DNA from: Rhodoferax lithotrophicus
Lineage (GTDB): Bacteria > Pseudomonadota > Gammaproteobacteria > Burkholderiales > Burkholderiaceae_C
Assembly: GCF_019973615.1 (NCBI RefSeq)
Contig: NZ_AP024238.1
Location: 4,237,989 to 4,301,988, forward strand
Length of the DNA: 64,000 bases
Reading direction: 5' to 3'
The notes beneath the pieces were generated by a model. It was given only the letters and a program-made list of their open reading frames with translations, was not told the origin of the DNA and made no database searches. Position 1 is the first letter of the stretch. The number at the start of each line of letters is the position of its first letter. Of this stretch, positions 43,395 to 51,930 are shown one piece after another. The position numbers and the translations under genes were made by a program.

Positions 43395-44815
43395 GTGCCA
43401 TGATGACGATGGCGCAAATCGGTTCGTGGCTGGCACAAGCCCAGCCCGTGAACCTGGGTGCAGATCAAGCTGGTGTACAGATTCACCGCGTGCACACCGA
43501 CACCCGCAGCATTGAACCGGGTGACCTGTTTGTGGCCTTGCGTGGTGAGCGTTTTGATGCCAATGACTTCCTGGCAGAGGCCCAACGCCAAGGGGCCGTT
43601 GCCGCCATTTGCCAGGGCGACACCGCAGCCGCCAAGCTGGCCCAGGCCGGCCTGCCCGGCTGGGTGGTGCCCGATGCCAAGCTGGCACTGGCCCAACTGG
43701 CAACCACATGGCGCGCCCAATTCAGCTTGCCGCTGATCGCCGTCACCGGCTCCAACGGCAAAACCACCGTGACACAAATGATTGCCAGCATCCTGCGCAC
43801 CTGGCAGGGTGAAGCCAGCCTGGCCACCCAAGGCAATTTGAACAACGACATTGGGGTACCGCTGACCGTCCTGCGCCTGCGCGCGCAGCACCGCGTGGCG
43901 GTGGTCGAGCTCGGCATGAACCACCCCGGCGAAATTGCCACCCTGGCCGCCATTGCCCAGCCCACCGTGGCACTGGTCAACAACGCCCAGCGCGAACACC
44001 TGGAGTTCATGGGCTCGGTGGCCAGCGTGGCGCAAGAAAACGGCTCGGTGATTAACGCGCTGCCTGCCGATGGTGTGGCCGTCTTCCCCCTGGATGACGC
44101 TTACAGCGCACTCTGGAGCCACACCGCCGGCAGCCGCCAACAGGTACGTTTTGCCACCGATGCAGCCAACCACCCCAACCTGAGCGTTACTCAGGCGGTC
44201 TGGGCCGATGCGGCCTGGCAAGTCAGCGCCAGCACACCTGCAGGCACCTTGACCTACCGCTTGCACATCGCCGGCGAGCACAACGTCAAGAATTCCCTGG
44301 CGGCTTGTGCCTGCGCCCTGGCTGCAGGGGCGCCCTTGTCGACCATTGCGGCGGGCCTGCAGGCGTTTGAGCCGGTCAAGGGCCGCTCACGTGCACGACT
44401 GATCCAGCTTGATGGGCGTGCCGTCACGCTGGTCGACGACACCTACAACGCCAACCCGGACTCGGTGCGCGCAGCCATTGACGTGCTCGCCGCCCTGCCC
44501 GCGCCACGCCTGCTGGTACTGGGGGACATGGGTGAAGTTGGCAACCAGGGCCCTGAATTTCACCGCGAGGCCTTGCAGCTGGCGGTACAAAAAAATATAG
44601 AAAAAGTGCTTGTGATGGGCTCTGCTTCTGCGCAAGCAGCTATGAATTTTGATGATATTGAAGTGCATTCCGAGATGACTGATTTACAAACTGCCGTGTT
44701 ATCTGCGCTGCCGGGTATCACCAGCGTGCTGGTCAAAGGCTCGCGCTTCATGAAGATGGAACGGGTGGTGGATGCCATCTGTGCCAAGGCTGACAAGGAG
44801 CCCGCCGCATGTTGA
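43391..44815 (+). CDS. murF: UDP-MurNAc-pentapeptide synthetase MurF
   Basis: Adds D-Ala-D-Ala to the UDP-MurNAc tripeptide. P-loop VTGSNGKTTVTQM, VELGMNHPGEIATLA, and DDTYNANPDSVRAAID are typical. ATG overlapping the murE stop by 4 bases gives 474 aa. The part coding QKNIEKVLVMGSASAQAAMN is far more AT-rich than its surroundings and resembles the dispersed repeat. Overlaps mraY by 7 bases. Confidence 0.95.
   Translation: MSAMMTMAQIGSWLAQAQPVNLGADQAGVQIHRVHTDTRSIEPGDLFVALRGERFDANDFLAEAQRQGAVAAICQGDTAAAKLAQAGLPGWVVPDAKLALAQLATTWRAQFSLPLIAVTGSNGKTTVTQMIASILRTWQGEASLATQGNLNNDIGVPLTVLRLRAQHRVAVVELGMNHPGEIATLAAIAQPTVALVNNAQREHLEFMGSVASVAQENGSVINALPADGVAVFPLDDAYSALWSHTAGSRQQVRFATDAANHPNLSVTQAVWADAAWQVSASTPAGTLTYRLHIAGEHNVKNSLAACACALAAGAPLSTIAAGLQAFEPVKGRSRARLIQLDGRAVTLVDDTYNANPDSVRAAIDVLAALPAPRLLVLGDMGEVGNQGPEFHREALQLAVQKNIEKVLVMGSASAQAAMNFDDIEVHSEMTDLQTAVLSALPGITSVLVKGSRFMKMERVVDAICAKADKEPAAC
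44588..44660 (-). repeat. AT-rich dispersed repeat, copy 10 (inside murF)
   Basis: An AT-rich run ending TGCGCAAGCAGCTATGAATT fits the inverted form of the repeat at that end (GCGCAAGCAGCTAT, AATT); the other end is degenerate. Confidence 0.5.
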
Positions 44816-45987
44816 TCTGGTTGACTCAATGGTTACAAAGCGTCTACCCCGATTTGGGGTTTTTGCGCGTATTTCAGTACCAAACCTTCCGTGCCGTGAT
44901 GGCCGCCCTGACGGCACTGCTGATGGGGCTGGCCGCTGGTCCCTACGTGATTCGCCGCCTGACTGAGCTCAAGATTGGTCAACCGATTCGCGGCTACGGC
45001 ATGGACACCCACCACGTCAAAAGCGGCACCCCGACCATGGGTGGTGTGCTAATCCTGCTGTGTATTGCGGTATCCACCCTGCTGTGGTTTGACTGGAGCA
45101 ACCGCTTCGTCTGGATTGTGTTGCTGGTCACCCTGGGTTTTGGAGCGATTGGCTGGTCGGACGACTGGCGCAAGGTGGTCAACAAAGACCCCGAGGGTAT
45201 GCCCTCCAAAGAAAAATACCTGTGGCAATCGCTGATTGGCCTGGTGGCAGCGCTCTACCTGGTGTTTTCCATCTCGGAGAACACCAACTACCGCGTGCTG
45301 GAGCTGTTCTTCACCTGGATTCAATCGGGTTTTGACATGAGTCTGCCGCCCAAGGCCGGGCTGATGGTGCCGTTTTTCAAGGAAATCAGCTACCCATTGG
45401 GCGTGCTGGGTTTTGTGCTGCTGACTTATTTTGTGATTGTCGGCTCCAGCAACGCGGTCAATCTGACCGATGGTCTGGACGGTCTGGCCATCATGCCGGT
45501 GGTGATGGTGGGTGCCTGCCTGGGCGTGTTTGCCTATGTGACCGGCAACGTGGTGTTCTCCCGCTACCTGTTTTTGCCACACATTGCCGGGGCTGGTGAG
45601 CTGATGATTTTTTGCTCGGCCATGGCCGGGGCCGGGCTGGCCTTCCTGTGGTTCAACACCCATCCGGCGCAAGTGTTCATGGGGGATGTGGGTGCCCTGG
45701 CGCTCGGTGGTGCCCTGGGCACCGTTGCGGTGATCGTGCGGCAAGAAATTGTGTTGGCCATCATGGGTGGCGTGTTTGTCGCGGAAGCCTTGTCGGTGAT
45801 GCTGCAAGTGGCGTACTTCAAGTACACCAAAAAGCGTTTTGGGCAAGGTCGGCGCATTTTGAAAATGGCCCCGCTGCACCACCATTTTGAAAAGAGCGGC
45901 TGGAAAGAAACCCAGGTGGTGGTGCGCTTCTGGATCATCACCATGCTGCTGTGCCTGGTGGGCTTGAGCACTTTGAAGCTGAGGTGA
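44809..45987 (+). CDS. mraY: Phospho-MurNAc-pentapeptide transferase MraY
   Basis: Makes lipid I on the inner membrane. About ten hydrophobic segments; the catalytic motifs are HHVKSGTPTMGGVLIL, SNAVNLTDGLDGLAIMP (Asp pair) and MAPLHHHFEKSGWKE. The 392-aa length agrees with betaproteobacterial MraY, which has an added loop after PSKEKYLWQS. Confidence 0.96.
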   Translation: MLIWLTQWLQSVYPDLGFLRVFQYQTFRAVMAALTALLMGLAAGPYVIRRLTELKIGQPIRGYGMDTHHVKSGTPTMGGVLILLCIAVSTLLWFDWSNRFVWIVLLVTLGFGAIGWSDDWRKVVNKDPEGMPSKEKYLWQSLIGLVAALYLVFSISENTNYRVLELFFTWIQSGFDMSLPPKAGLMVPFFKEISYPLGVLGFVLLTYFVIVGSSNAVNLTDGLDGLAIMPVVMVGACLGVFAYVTGNVVFSRYLFLPHIAGAGELMIFCSAMAGAGLAFLWFNTHPAQVFMGDVGALALGGALGTVAVIVRQEIVLAIMGGVFVAEALSVMLQVAYFKYTKKRFGQGRRILKMAPLHHHFEKSGWKETQVVVRFWIITMLLCLVGLSTLKLR

Positions 45988-45989
45988 CT

Positions 45990-47588
45990 GTGAACACCCC
46001 CAACGACCGCCCATTCGCCGTGACGAACACTGAACACCCTGAGCCCATGGCACAGAGCAGTATGGCACCTGTGCACCCCTTGCACGGCATGTCGGTTCTG
46101 ATTCTGGGCCTGGGCGCATCCGGCTTGGCCATGGCGCGTTGGTGTGCGCGTTGCGGAGCCCAGGTCACGGTCGCGGACACCCGCAGCGCACCACCTCAGC
46201 TCGCCACCTTGCAGCGCGACGTGCCCGCCGCACACTTTGTCGGTGGCCCCTTTTCTGCGGCACTGGTACAAGGCACCCAGGTCCGTGCCGTGTTCAAAAG
46301 CCCTGGTTTGAGCCCCCTTGAGGTCGCTCCTGTTTTCGAAGCTTCTCACGCAATAGGCATAAGCACTGCAGGCGAATTAGGCTTATTCTCCCAGGCTCTG
46401 ACACAACTCGGGATCGAGCGGGCTTATGCCCCCAAGGTCTTGGCCATCACCGGCACCAACGGCAAAACCACCGTCACCTCGCTGACCGGGCAACTGGTGG
46501 AGCGCGCGGGCAAAAGTGTGGCGGTGGCCGGCAACATTGGCCCCACGCTGCTCGACACCCTGACCGAAAAACTGTTGGCCGATGCCCTGCCCGAAGTCTG
46601 GGTGCTGGAGTTGTCGAGCTTCCAGCTCGATGGCGACAAAACATTTGAACCCACCGCCGCCACGGTACTGAATATCAGCCAAGACCATCTGGACTGGCAT
46701 GGCTCCATGGCCGCCTATGCCCAGGCCAAAACCGCCGTGTTTGGCCACAACGGCCTGATGATCCTGAACCGTGAAGACCCGCTGGTGATGGCCATGTTGC
46801 CCCCGCCGGTCAAAGTCAAGTTGCAAAAACCCCAGCAGCGTCCCTGCATCACTTTTGGTGGCAACCTGCCGCAGCGCCCAGGCGACTTTGGCATTGAAGT
46901 GGTCAACGGCATGACCTGGCTGGTGCGGGCGCTGGAGGCCGATGAAACGCTCAAGCCGCGCAAGGGCGAAGCGCCCGAGATCCACATCCAGCGCCTGATG
47001 CCAGCCGATGCGCTGCGCATCCGTGGTCGTCACAACGCCATCAATGCCTTGTCCGCATTGGCACTGGCCAGCTGTGCCGGTTGTGCCTTGGGGCCCATGC
47101 TTTATGGTTTGCGGGAGTACCGGGGTGAACCGCACCGCGTGCAGCCGGTGGGCACCGTTAATGGCGTCGAGTTTTTTGACGACAGCAAAGGTACCAACGT
47201 CGGTGCCACTGCGGCTGCGCTGCAAGGCCTGGGCGCAGACCGCCAGGTGGTGGTAATTTTGGGGGGTGAGGGCAAGGGACAAGACTTCAGCCCCTTGGCA
47301 GACCCGGTGAGTCGATTTGTCCGTGCCGTGGTGCTGATAGGTCGTGATGCGCCGCTGATTCGTGCCGCGCTGCAACAAACCCCTGTCCCCCTGTTGGAGG
47401 CCAGCAGCATGATGGAGGCCGTGACGCTGGCCCACACCCAGGCCCACGCCGGTGATGCCGTGCTGATGTCCCCGGCCTGCGCCAGCTTTGACATGTTTGA
47501 CAACTACGCTCACCGTGCACAGGTGTTTGTACAAGCGGTGCAAGCCTTGGCCACGGATGCCGGTGTGGTTCTGGAGTCTGGTCTATGA
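45990..47588 (+). CDS. murD: UDP-MurNAc-L-alanine:D-glutamate ligase MurD
   Basis: Adds D-Glu to UDP-MurNAc-Ala. VLILGLGASGLAMARWC opens the N-terminal Rossmann-like domain, AITGTNGKTTVTSL is the P-loop and LSSFQLDG and GGEGKGQDFSPLADP follow. At 532 aa it is longer than the roughly 440 of enteric MurD, with a 34-residue N-terminal extension and an insert near LKPRKGEAPEIHIQR. GTG start preceded by GAGG; another GTG six bases earlier overlaps the mraY stop and is possible. The DNA coding EASHAIGISTAGELG resembles the AT-rich repeat. Confidence 0.93.
   Translation: MNTPNDRPFAVTNTEHPEPMAQSSMAPVHPLHGMSVLILGLGASGLAMARWCARCGAQVTVADTRSAPPQLATLQRDVPAAHFVGGPFSAALVQGTQVRAVFKSPGLSPLEVAPVFEASHAIGISTAGELGLFSQALTQLGIERAYAPKVLAITGTNGKTTVTSLTGQLVERAGKSVAVAGNIGPTLLDTLTEKLLADALPEVWVLELSSFQLDGDKTFEPTAATVLNISQDHLDWHGSMAAYAQAKTAVFGHNGLMILNREDPLVMAMLPPPVKVKLQKPQQRPCITFGGNLPQRPGDFGIEVVNGMTWLVRALEADETLKPRKGEAPEIHIQRLMPADALRIRGRHNAINALSALALASCAGCALGPMLYGLREYRGEPHRVQPVGTVNGVEFFDDSKGTNVGATAAALQGLGADRQVVVILGGEGKGQDFSPLADPVSRFVRAVVLIGRDAPLIRAALQQTPVPLLEASSMMEAVTLAHTQAHAGDAVLMSPACASFDMFDNYAHRAQVFVQAVQALATDAGVVLESGL
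46338..46385 (+). repeat. AT-rich dispersed repeat, copy 11 (inside murD)
   Basis: GAAGCTTCTCACGCAATAGG, then CATAAGCACTGCAGGC. Fits the right two thirds of the repeat (AGCTTCT, GCGC, ATAAGCGCT, GAGGC). Confidence 0.55.
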
Positions 47589-48850
47589 GTCAGGTGGCTT
47601 CACGTCTTTCTGGCTGGCTGAGTCGACTGATGCCGACCAAAGCCACTGGCAGCGACGTGTTGCCGGTACGGGTGGGGGCGACTCGCTTGACCGCCACCCG
47701 TGCAGCCCCCTCGCAGGCACAAGACTTCGACCAGCAGCTGGTGTGGATCACCGTGGCACTGCTGCTGTGGGGTCTGGTGATGGTGTATTCCGCCTCGATT
47801 GCCATGCCGGAAAACCCGCGTTTTGCCAAATACACCCACACCTATTTTCTGGTTCGCCATGCCATGTGGCTGGGGATTGCTGGCGTTGGCGCCTTGCTGG
47901 CCTACCAGGTGCCTTTGTCGGTCTGGGAAAAATCGGCACGCCCCCTGTTTGTGGCATCGCTGGTGCTGCTGGCACTGGTACTGGTTCCCCATGTGGGCAA
48001 GGTGGTGTATGGCGCAAGGCGCTGGATCAGTGCCGGGCCACTGAGTTTTCAGCCCTCTGAACTGGCCAAGTTCACCATCCTGCTTTACGCGGCGGATTAC
48101 ATGGTGCGCAAGATGGAAGACAAAGAGCGCTTTTTCCGTGCCGTCTGGCCCATGGGTGCGGCCACCGCCATCGTTGGGGTGCTGTTACTGGCCGAGCCGG
48201 ACATGGGGGCCTTCATGGTGATTGCCGTGATTGCCATGGGCATCCTGTTTCTGGGTGGGGTCAACGCCCGCATGTTCTTTTTGATTGTGTTTGTACTGCT
48301 TGGCGCATTTGCCGCCATCATTGCGTCAAGTCAATGGCGACGCGAGCGGATTTTTGCTTACCTCGACCCCTGGAGTGAAACCAATGCCTTGGCCAAGGGT
48401 TACCAGCTGACACATTCGCTGATTGCCATCGGGCGTGGCGAGATTTTTGGCGTGGGGCTGGGTGGCAGTGTGGAAAAACTCAACTGGCTACCCGAAGCAC
48501 ACACCGACTTCCTGCTGGCGGTGATTGGTGAAGAGTTTGGCTTGGTCGGGGTCCTTCTGGTGATTGGCCTGTTTTTCTGGTTGGTCAAACGCATGATGGA
48601 CATCGGCCGCCAGGCGATTGCGCTGGATCGGGTGTTTGCCGGTTTGGTGGCACAAGGTGTCGCGGTGTGGATGGGGTTTCAGGCCTTCATCAACATGGGG
48701 GTGAATCTGGGTGCGCTGCCCACCAAAGGCTTGACCCTGCCGTTGATGAGCTACGGCGGCTCGGCTATTTTGGTCAATCTGGCCGCCATCGCCGTGGTGC
48801 TGCGCATTGACAAAGAAAACAGAACCCTCATGCACGGAGGCCGTGTATGA
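47585..48850 (+). CDS. ftsW: Lipid II polymerase FtsW (SEDS family)
   Basis: Septal peptidoglycan glycosyltransferase that works with FtsI. About ten membrane segments; conserved parts are YSASIAMPENPRF, GARRWISAGPLSFQPSELAK, LLAEPDMGAFMVI and LPLMSYGGSAILVNL. The 421 aa include a roughly 30-residue hydrophilic N-terminus. Overlaps murD by 4 bases. Its last codons (MHGGRV, stop) are repeated 86 bp further on before murG, and the stop lies in the right arm of a long hairpin. Confidence 0.95.
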   Translation: MSQVASRLSGWLSRLMPTKATGSDVLPVRVGATRLTATRAAPSQAQDFDQQLVWITVALLLWGLVMVYSASIAMPENPRFAKYTHTYFLVRHAMWLGIAGVGALLAYQVPLSVWEKSARPLFVASLVLLALVLVPHVGKVVYGARRWISAGPLSFQPSELAKFTILLYAADYMVRKMEDKERFFRAVWPMGAATAIVGVLLLAEPDMGAFMVIAVIAMGILFLGGVNARMFFLIVFVLLGAFAAIIASSQWRRERIFAYLDPWSETNALAKGYQLTHSLIAIGRGEIFGVGLGGSVEKLNWLPEAHTDFLLAVIGEEFGLVGVLLVIGLFFWLVKRMMDIGRQAIALDRVFAGLVAQGVAVWMGFQAFINMGVNLGALPTKGLTLPLMSYGGSAILVNLAAIAVVLRIDKENRTLMHGGRV

Positions 48851-48861
48851 GGGTTCTGTTT
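48817..48861 (+). repeat. Long hairpin at the ftsW 3' end
   Basis: AAACAGAACCCTCAT pairs perfectly with ATGAGGGTTCTGTTT (15 bp), then a G-T pair, then an inner CACGG/CCGTG stem closed by the 3-base loop AGG: 21 pairs in 45 bases. It covers the ftsW stop and the start of the following leader frame, and the GGAGG ribosome binding site lies in and next to the loop. No T-run of note follows. Confidence 0.85.
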
Positions 48862-48936
48862 CACCAAAATCGAACCCTGCGCGTAGCGCAGCAGGGCGCG
48901 CCAGCGGCCTGGTTGATGCATGGAGGGCGCGTATGA
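48847..48936 (+). CDS. 29-codon leader frame between ftsW and murG
   Basis: Starts ATG in ATGA overlapping the ftsW stop, with GGAGG 8 bases upstream, and ends TGA in ATGA overlapping the murG ATG. It reads MRVLFHQNRTLRV and ends WLMHGGRV; the end copies the FtsW C-terminus MHGGRV. The DNA around its start and end is a 22-bp direct repeat (ATGCACGGAGG... and ATGCATGGAGG...). It looks like a duplication of the ftsW-murG junction that now links the two by translation. No protein function is claimed. Confidence 0.5.
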   Translation: MRVLFHQNRTLRVAQQGAPAAWLMHGGRV

Positions 48937-50021
48937 GCTCCGGCAAGAGTAAGTGTGCACTGATCATGGCCGGCGGCACAGGTGGCCACATCTTCCCCGG
49001 CCTGGCCGTGGCGCATGCCCTGCGCGAACGGGGCTGGCGCGTGCACTGGCTGGGGGGTACCGGCCACCCTGGACAACCCAGCATGGAAAGTCAGCTGGTG
49101 CCCGCGCAAGGTTTTGCATTCGAATCGATTGCGTTTGGCGGCGTGCGCGGCAAAGGGCTGACCACCCTGGCCCTGTTGCCCGTGCGCCTGCTCAAAGCCT
49201 TTTGGCAAAGTTTCCAGGTGGTGCGCCGCGTCCAGCCTGATGTGGTGCTGGGCTTGGGGGGCTACATCAGCTTTCCAGGAGGCATGATGAGTGTGCTGCT
49301 GGGCAAGCCACTGCTCCTGCACGAACAAAATTCGGTGGCCGGTCTGGCCAACAAAGTGCTGGCGGGTGTGGCAGATCGGGTCTTCACCGCTTTCCCCAAC
49401 GTGATCCAGAAGGCGCAATGGGTGGGCAACCCCTTGCGCACCGCGTTCCTGAACCAGCCCGCACCGGAGTTGCGTTTTGCCGCGCGCAGCGGCCCCTTGA
49501 AATTGCTGGTGGTGGGTGGCAGCCTGGGCGCCAAGGCGCTCAATGACGTGGTGCCGCAGGCACTGGCGCTGCTGCCCCAGGATCGTCGCCCGCTGGTGAT
49601 CCACCAAAGTGGCGCGAAACAAATTGAAGCCCTGCGCAGCAACTACGCTGCTGTCGGGGTGCAGGCCACACTGACCCCGTTCATCGACGACACCGCACAA
49701 GCCTTTGCCGATGCCGATCTGGTGCTCTGCCGCGCCGGGGCCAGCACCGTGACCGAACTGGCGGCAGTGGGGGCTGCGGCGCTGTTTGTGCCCTTCCCGG
49801 CTGCGGTGGACGACCACCAGACCCGCAACGCCCGCTTCATGTCAGATGCCGGGGCCGCCTGGCTGGTGTCACAAAGTCAGTTGACATCTGCGGCATTGGC
49901 TGAAATGCTATCAAATATAGAGCGTTCTGCGCTTTTAAATAAAGGGCTAGAGGCAAAAAAACTTCAAAAAGTTGAGGCTACGGAGGCGATCGTGGCTGCC
50001 TGTGAGGAGTTGGTGAAATGA
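48933..50021 (+). CDS. murG: Lipid II synthase MurG
   Basis: Transfers GlcNAc to lipid I on the inner face of the membrane. IMAGGTGGHIFPGLAVA is the N-terminal glycine-rich loop, LGLGGYISFPGG and LHEQNSVAGLANKVL follow, and the donor site is CRAGASTVTELAAVG. The ATG giving MSSGKSKCALIMAGG is used (362 aa), with GGAGGG before it. The C-terminal stretch LSNIERSALLNKGLEAKK is encoded by a copy of the AT-rich repeat. Followed by a 445-bp gap before murC instead of the usual overlap. Confidence 0.95.
   Translation: MSSGKSKCALIMAGGTGGHIFPGLAVAHALRERGWRVHWLGGTGHPGQPSMESQLVPAQGFAFESIAFGGVRGKGLTTLALLPVRLLKAFWQSFQVVRRVQPDVVLGLGGYISFPGGMMSVLLGKPLLLHEQNSVAGLANKVLAGVADRVFTAFPNVIQKAQWVGNPLRTAFLNQPAPELRFAARSGPLKLLVVGGSLGAKALNDVVPQALALLPQDRRPLVIHQSGAKQIEALRSNYAAVGVQATLTPFIDDTAQAFADADLVLCRAGASTVTELAAVGAAALFVPFPAAVDDHQTRNARFMSDAGAAWLVSQSQLTSAALAEMLSNIERSALLNKGLEAKKLQKVEATEAIVAACEELVK
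49907..49958 (+). repeat. AT-rich dispersed repeat, copy 12 (inside murG)
   Basis: GCTATCAAATATAGAGCGTT, then CTGCGCTTTTAAATAAAGGG, then CTAGAGGC. Near full-length match. Confidence 0.75.
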
Positions 50022-50054
50022 TCCATACCTTTGCCCGGCTGGCGGCGTGTTCTT

Positions 50055-50371
50055 CCCCCCCCTATCCCCCCGCCCTTTCCACCCCCGCCGGGGCGGAAAG
50101 GGAGCCTAACAGCCCTATTTGGCCATGTGTTTTAAGGGAGCGAGTTCAACGCGATTGGTCAACGGGGCGCTCTGGGTGTCAGTTTGCCAACGACAGGCCG
50201 TGCGCGGGGGCGTTGGCGAATGGTTTTCCAGCGCGAATATCGGTGCGCCCCACACCGCCCAGTTGGCCGTGGTCTGGTACGTCTTCACTTCAAAGCGTTG
50301 GCCAAATATGGCTGTTGGCTCCCCTTTCCGCCCCGGCGGGGGTGGAAAGGGGCGGGGGGGATAAGGGGGGA
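50055..50371. mobile_element. MITE-like element with ~70-bp terminal inverted repeats
   Basis: The left arm (50055-50125) and right arm (50299-50371) are inverted copies with a few indels. Each contains TTTCCACCCCCGCCGGGGCG, itself nearly palindromic, then an AACAGCC and an ATTTGGCCA block. The ~173 bp between them are unrelated to the neighbours. No transposase is encoded, so any movement would need one in trans. Family unknown. Confidence 0.65.
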
Positions 50372-50426
50372 TTGAAGCGCCCAAACGTCCAACACCGCCT
50401 CAACCCAATACTCAAACCAACAGCAA

Positions 50427-50451
50427 TTAATTGGAATCCGACCCCAATTAA
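50427..50451. repeat. Small palindrome upstream of murC
   Basis: TTAATTGG and CCAATTAA flank AATCCGACC, 16 bp before the murC ATG. The form (AATTGG ... CCCCAATT) is like REP-type units in proteobacteria, or it may be a protein binding site. Confidence 0.45.
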
Positions 50452-50466
50452 GAAATTACAAACACC

Positions 50467-51918
50467 ATGAAACACGCCATCAAACACATCCACTTTGTCG
50501 GCATTGGTGGTGTCGGCATGTCCGGCATCGCCGAGATTTTGTTCAACCTGGGCTACACCATTTCCGGCTCGGATCAGTCCGACAGCGCCACCCTGCAACG
50601 CCTGGCGAGCCTGGGCATTCACACCCACATTGGACACGCGCCAGAGCACATCCTCGGGGCCGATGCCGTGGTGACCTCTACGGCGGTGCAAGCCGACAAC
50701 CCTGAAGTGGTCGCGGCACGGCACAACCGCATTCCGGTGGTGCCGCGCGCCCTGATGCTGGCCGAGTTGATGCGGCTGAAAAACGGCATCGCCATTGCCG
50801 GTACCCACGGCAAAACCACCACCACCAGCCTGGTCGCCAGTGTGCTGGCCGAGGCCGGGCTCGACCCCACCTTTGTGATTGGCGGGCGGCTCAACAGCGC
50901 GGGCTCCAACGCCCGCCTGGGCAAGGGTGATCACATCGTGGTGGAAGCGGACGAGTCCGATGCCTCGTTTTTGAACCTGCTGCCGGTGATGGCGGTGGTG
51001 ACCAACATCGATGCCGACCACATGGAAACCTATGGTCACGATTTTGAGCGGCTGAAAAAAGCCTTCATCGATTTCCTGCACCGTATGCCGTTTTATGGCA
51101 CCGCCATTTTGTGTACCGACGATGCAGCGGTGCGCGCCATCGTGCCACACGTCACCTGCCCGATCACCAGCTACGGTTTTGAGGATGGCTCGGAAGTGCG
51201 TGCCGTGAACGTACGCGCGGTGGATGGGCAAATGCATTTCACGGTGCAACGCCGCAACGGCGTGGTGATGCCTGACCTGGACGTGGTGCTGAATCTGCCT
51301 GGCCGCCACAACGTGCTCAACGCACTATCAGCCATTGCGGTGGCGGTGGAGCTGAACATTGACGATGCCGCCGTGTTGCGCGCGCTGGCAGGCTTCAAAG
51401 GTGTCGGGCGGCGTTTCCAGCGGCATGGCGAGTTGCCGGTCAGTCCGGCCTTGGGCGGAGGTCACTTTGCCCTGGTGGAAGACTACGGTCACCACCCGGT
51501 GGAGATGGCCGCCACACTGGCGGCGGCACGCGGGGCTTTCCCTGGCCGCCGTCTGGTGCTGGCCTTCCAGCCACACCGCTACACCCGCACCCGGGATTGT
51601 TTTGAAGACTTTGTCAAAGTCATTGCCCAGGCGGATGCCGTGCTGCTGTCCGAGGTGTACGCCGCTGGCGAGCCCCCCATCGTGGCCGCCGATGGCCGCA
51701 GTCTGACTCGCGCTCTGCGTGTGGCCGGGCGTATTGAGCCGGTGTTTGTGGACAACATTGCCGCCATGCCACAGGCCATTCTGGACACCGCCAAAGACGG
51801 TGACGTGGTGCTGTGTATGGGTGCCGGCTCCATTGGTGCCGTGAGTACCAAGGTGGTCGAGATGACCAATTCACTACAAATTTCAGAGCTATCCACGCAA
51901 TCAGGACGGGCGCTATGA
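50467..51918 (+). CDS. murC: UDP-N-acetylmuramate:L-alanine ligase MurC
   Basis: First stem-peptide ligase. IHFVGIGGVGMSGIAEIL opens the protein, the P-loop GTHGKTTTT is at 112-120, and EADESDASFL, GRRFQRHGE and DYGHHPVEM follow. 483 aa, normal. No clear ribosome binding site precedes the ATG, in contrast to its neighbours. The 3' end overlaps ddlB by 4 bases, and the last 15 codons are repeat-derived (see copy 13). Confidence 0.95.
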   Translation: MKHAIKHIHFVGIGGVGMSGIAEILFNLGYTISGSDQSDSATLQRLASLGIHTHIGHAPEHILGADAVVTSTAVQADNPEVVAARHNRIPVVPRALMLAELMRLKNGIAIAGTHGKTTTTSLVASVLAEAGLDPTFVIGGRLNSAGSNARLGKGDHIVVEADESDASFLNLLPVMAVVTNIDADHMETYGHDFERLKKAFIDFLHRMPFYGTAILCTDDAAVRAIVPHVTCPITSYGFEDGSEVRAVNVRAVDGQMHFTVQRRNGVVMPDLDVVLNLPGRHNVLNALSAIAVAVELNIDDAAVLRALAGFKGVGRRFQRHGELPVSPALGGGHFALVEDYGHHPVEMAATLAAARGAFPGRRLVLAFQPHRYTRTRDCFEDFVKVIAQADAVLLSEVYAAGEPPIVAADGRSLTRALRVAGRIEPVFVDNIAAMPQAILDTAKDGDVVLCMGAGSIGAVSTKVVEMTNSLQISELSTQSGRAL

Positions 51919-51930
51919 GTCAATTTAATC
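51872..51930 (+). repeat. AT-rich dispersed repeat, copy 13 (murC end and ddlB start)
   Basis: CACTACAAATTTCAGAGCTA, then TCCACGCAATCAGGACGGGC, then GCTATGAGTCAATTTAATC. It covers the murC stop and the ddlB ATG, so both termini are encoded by repeat-like DNA. Confidence 0.65.

Larger units (their letters stand above)
50022..50466. other. murG-murC gap
   Basis: Unusual 445-bp non-coding gap inside an otherwise packed operon. It contains the MITE-like element and a small palindrome, both listed separately. Short frames exist on both strands, mostly created by the GC-rich inverted arms, and none has a family match that I recognise. Confidence 0.7.

Noticed and set aside
42555..43709. 384-codon frame opposite murE/murF
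   Set aside because: Antisense shadow of two well-supported genes.
50115..50384. 89-codon minus-strand frame in the murG-murC gap
   Set aside because: Its ends are made by the GC-rich inverted arms and no family is recognised; better explained as part of the MITE-like element.
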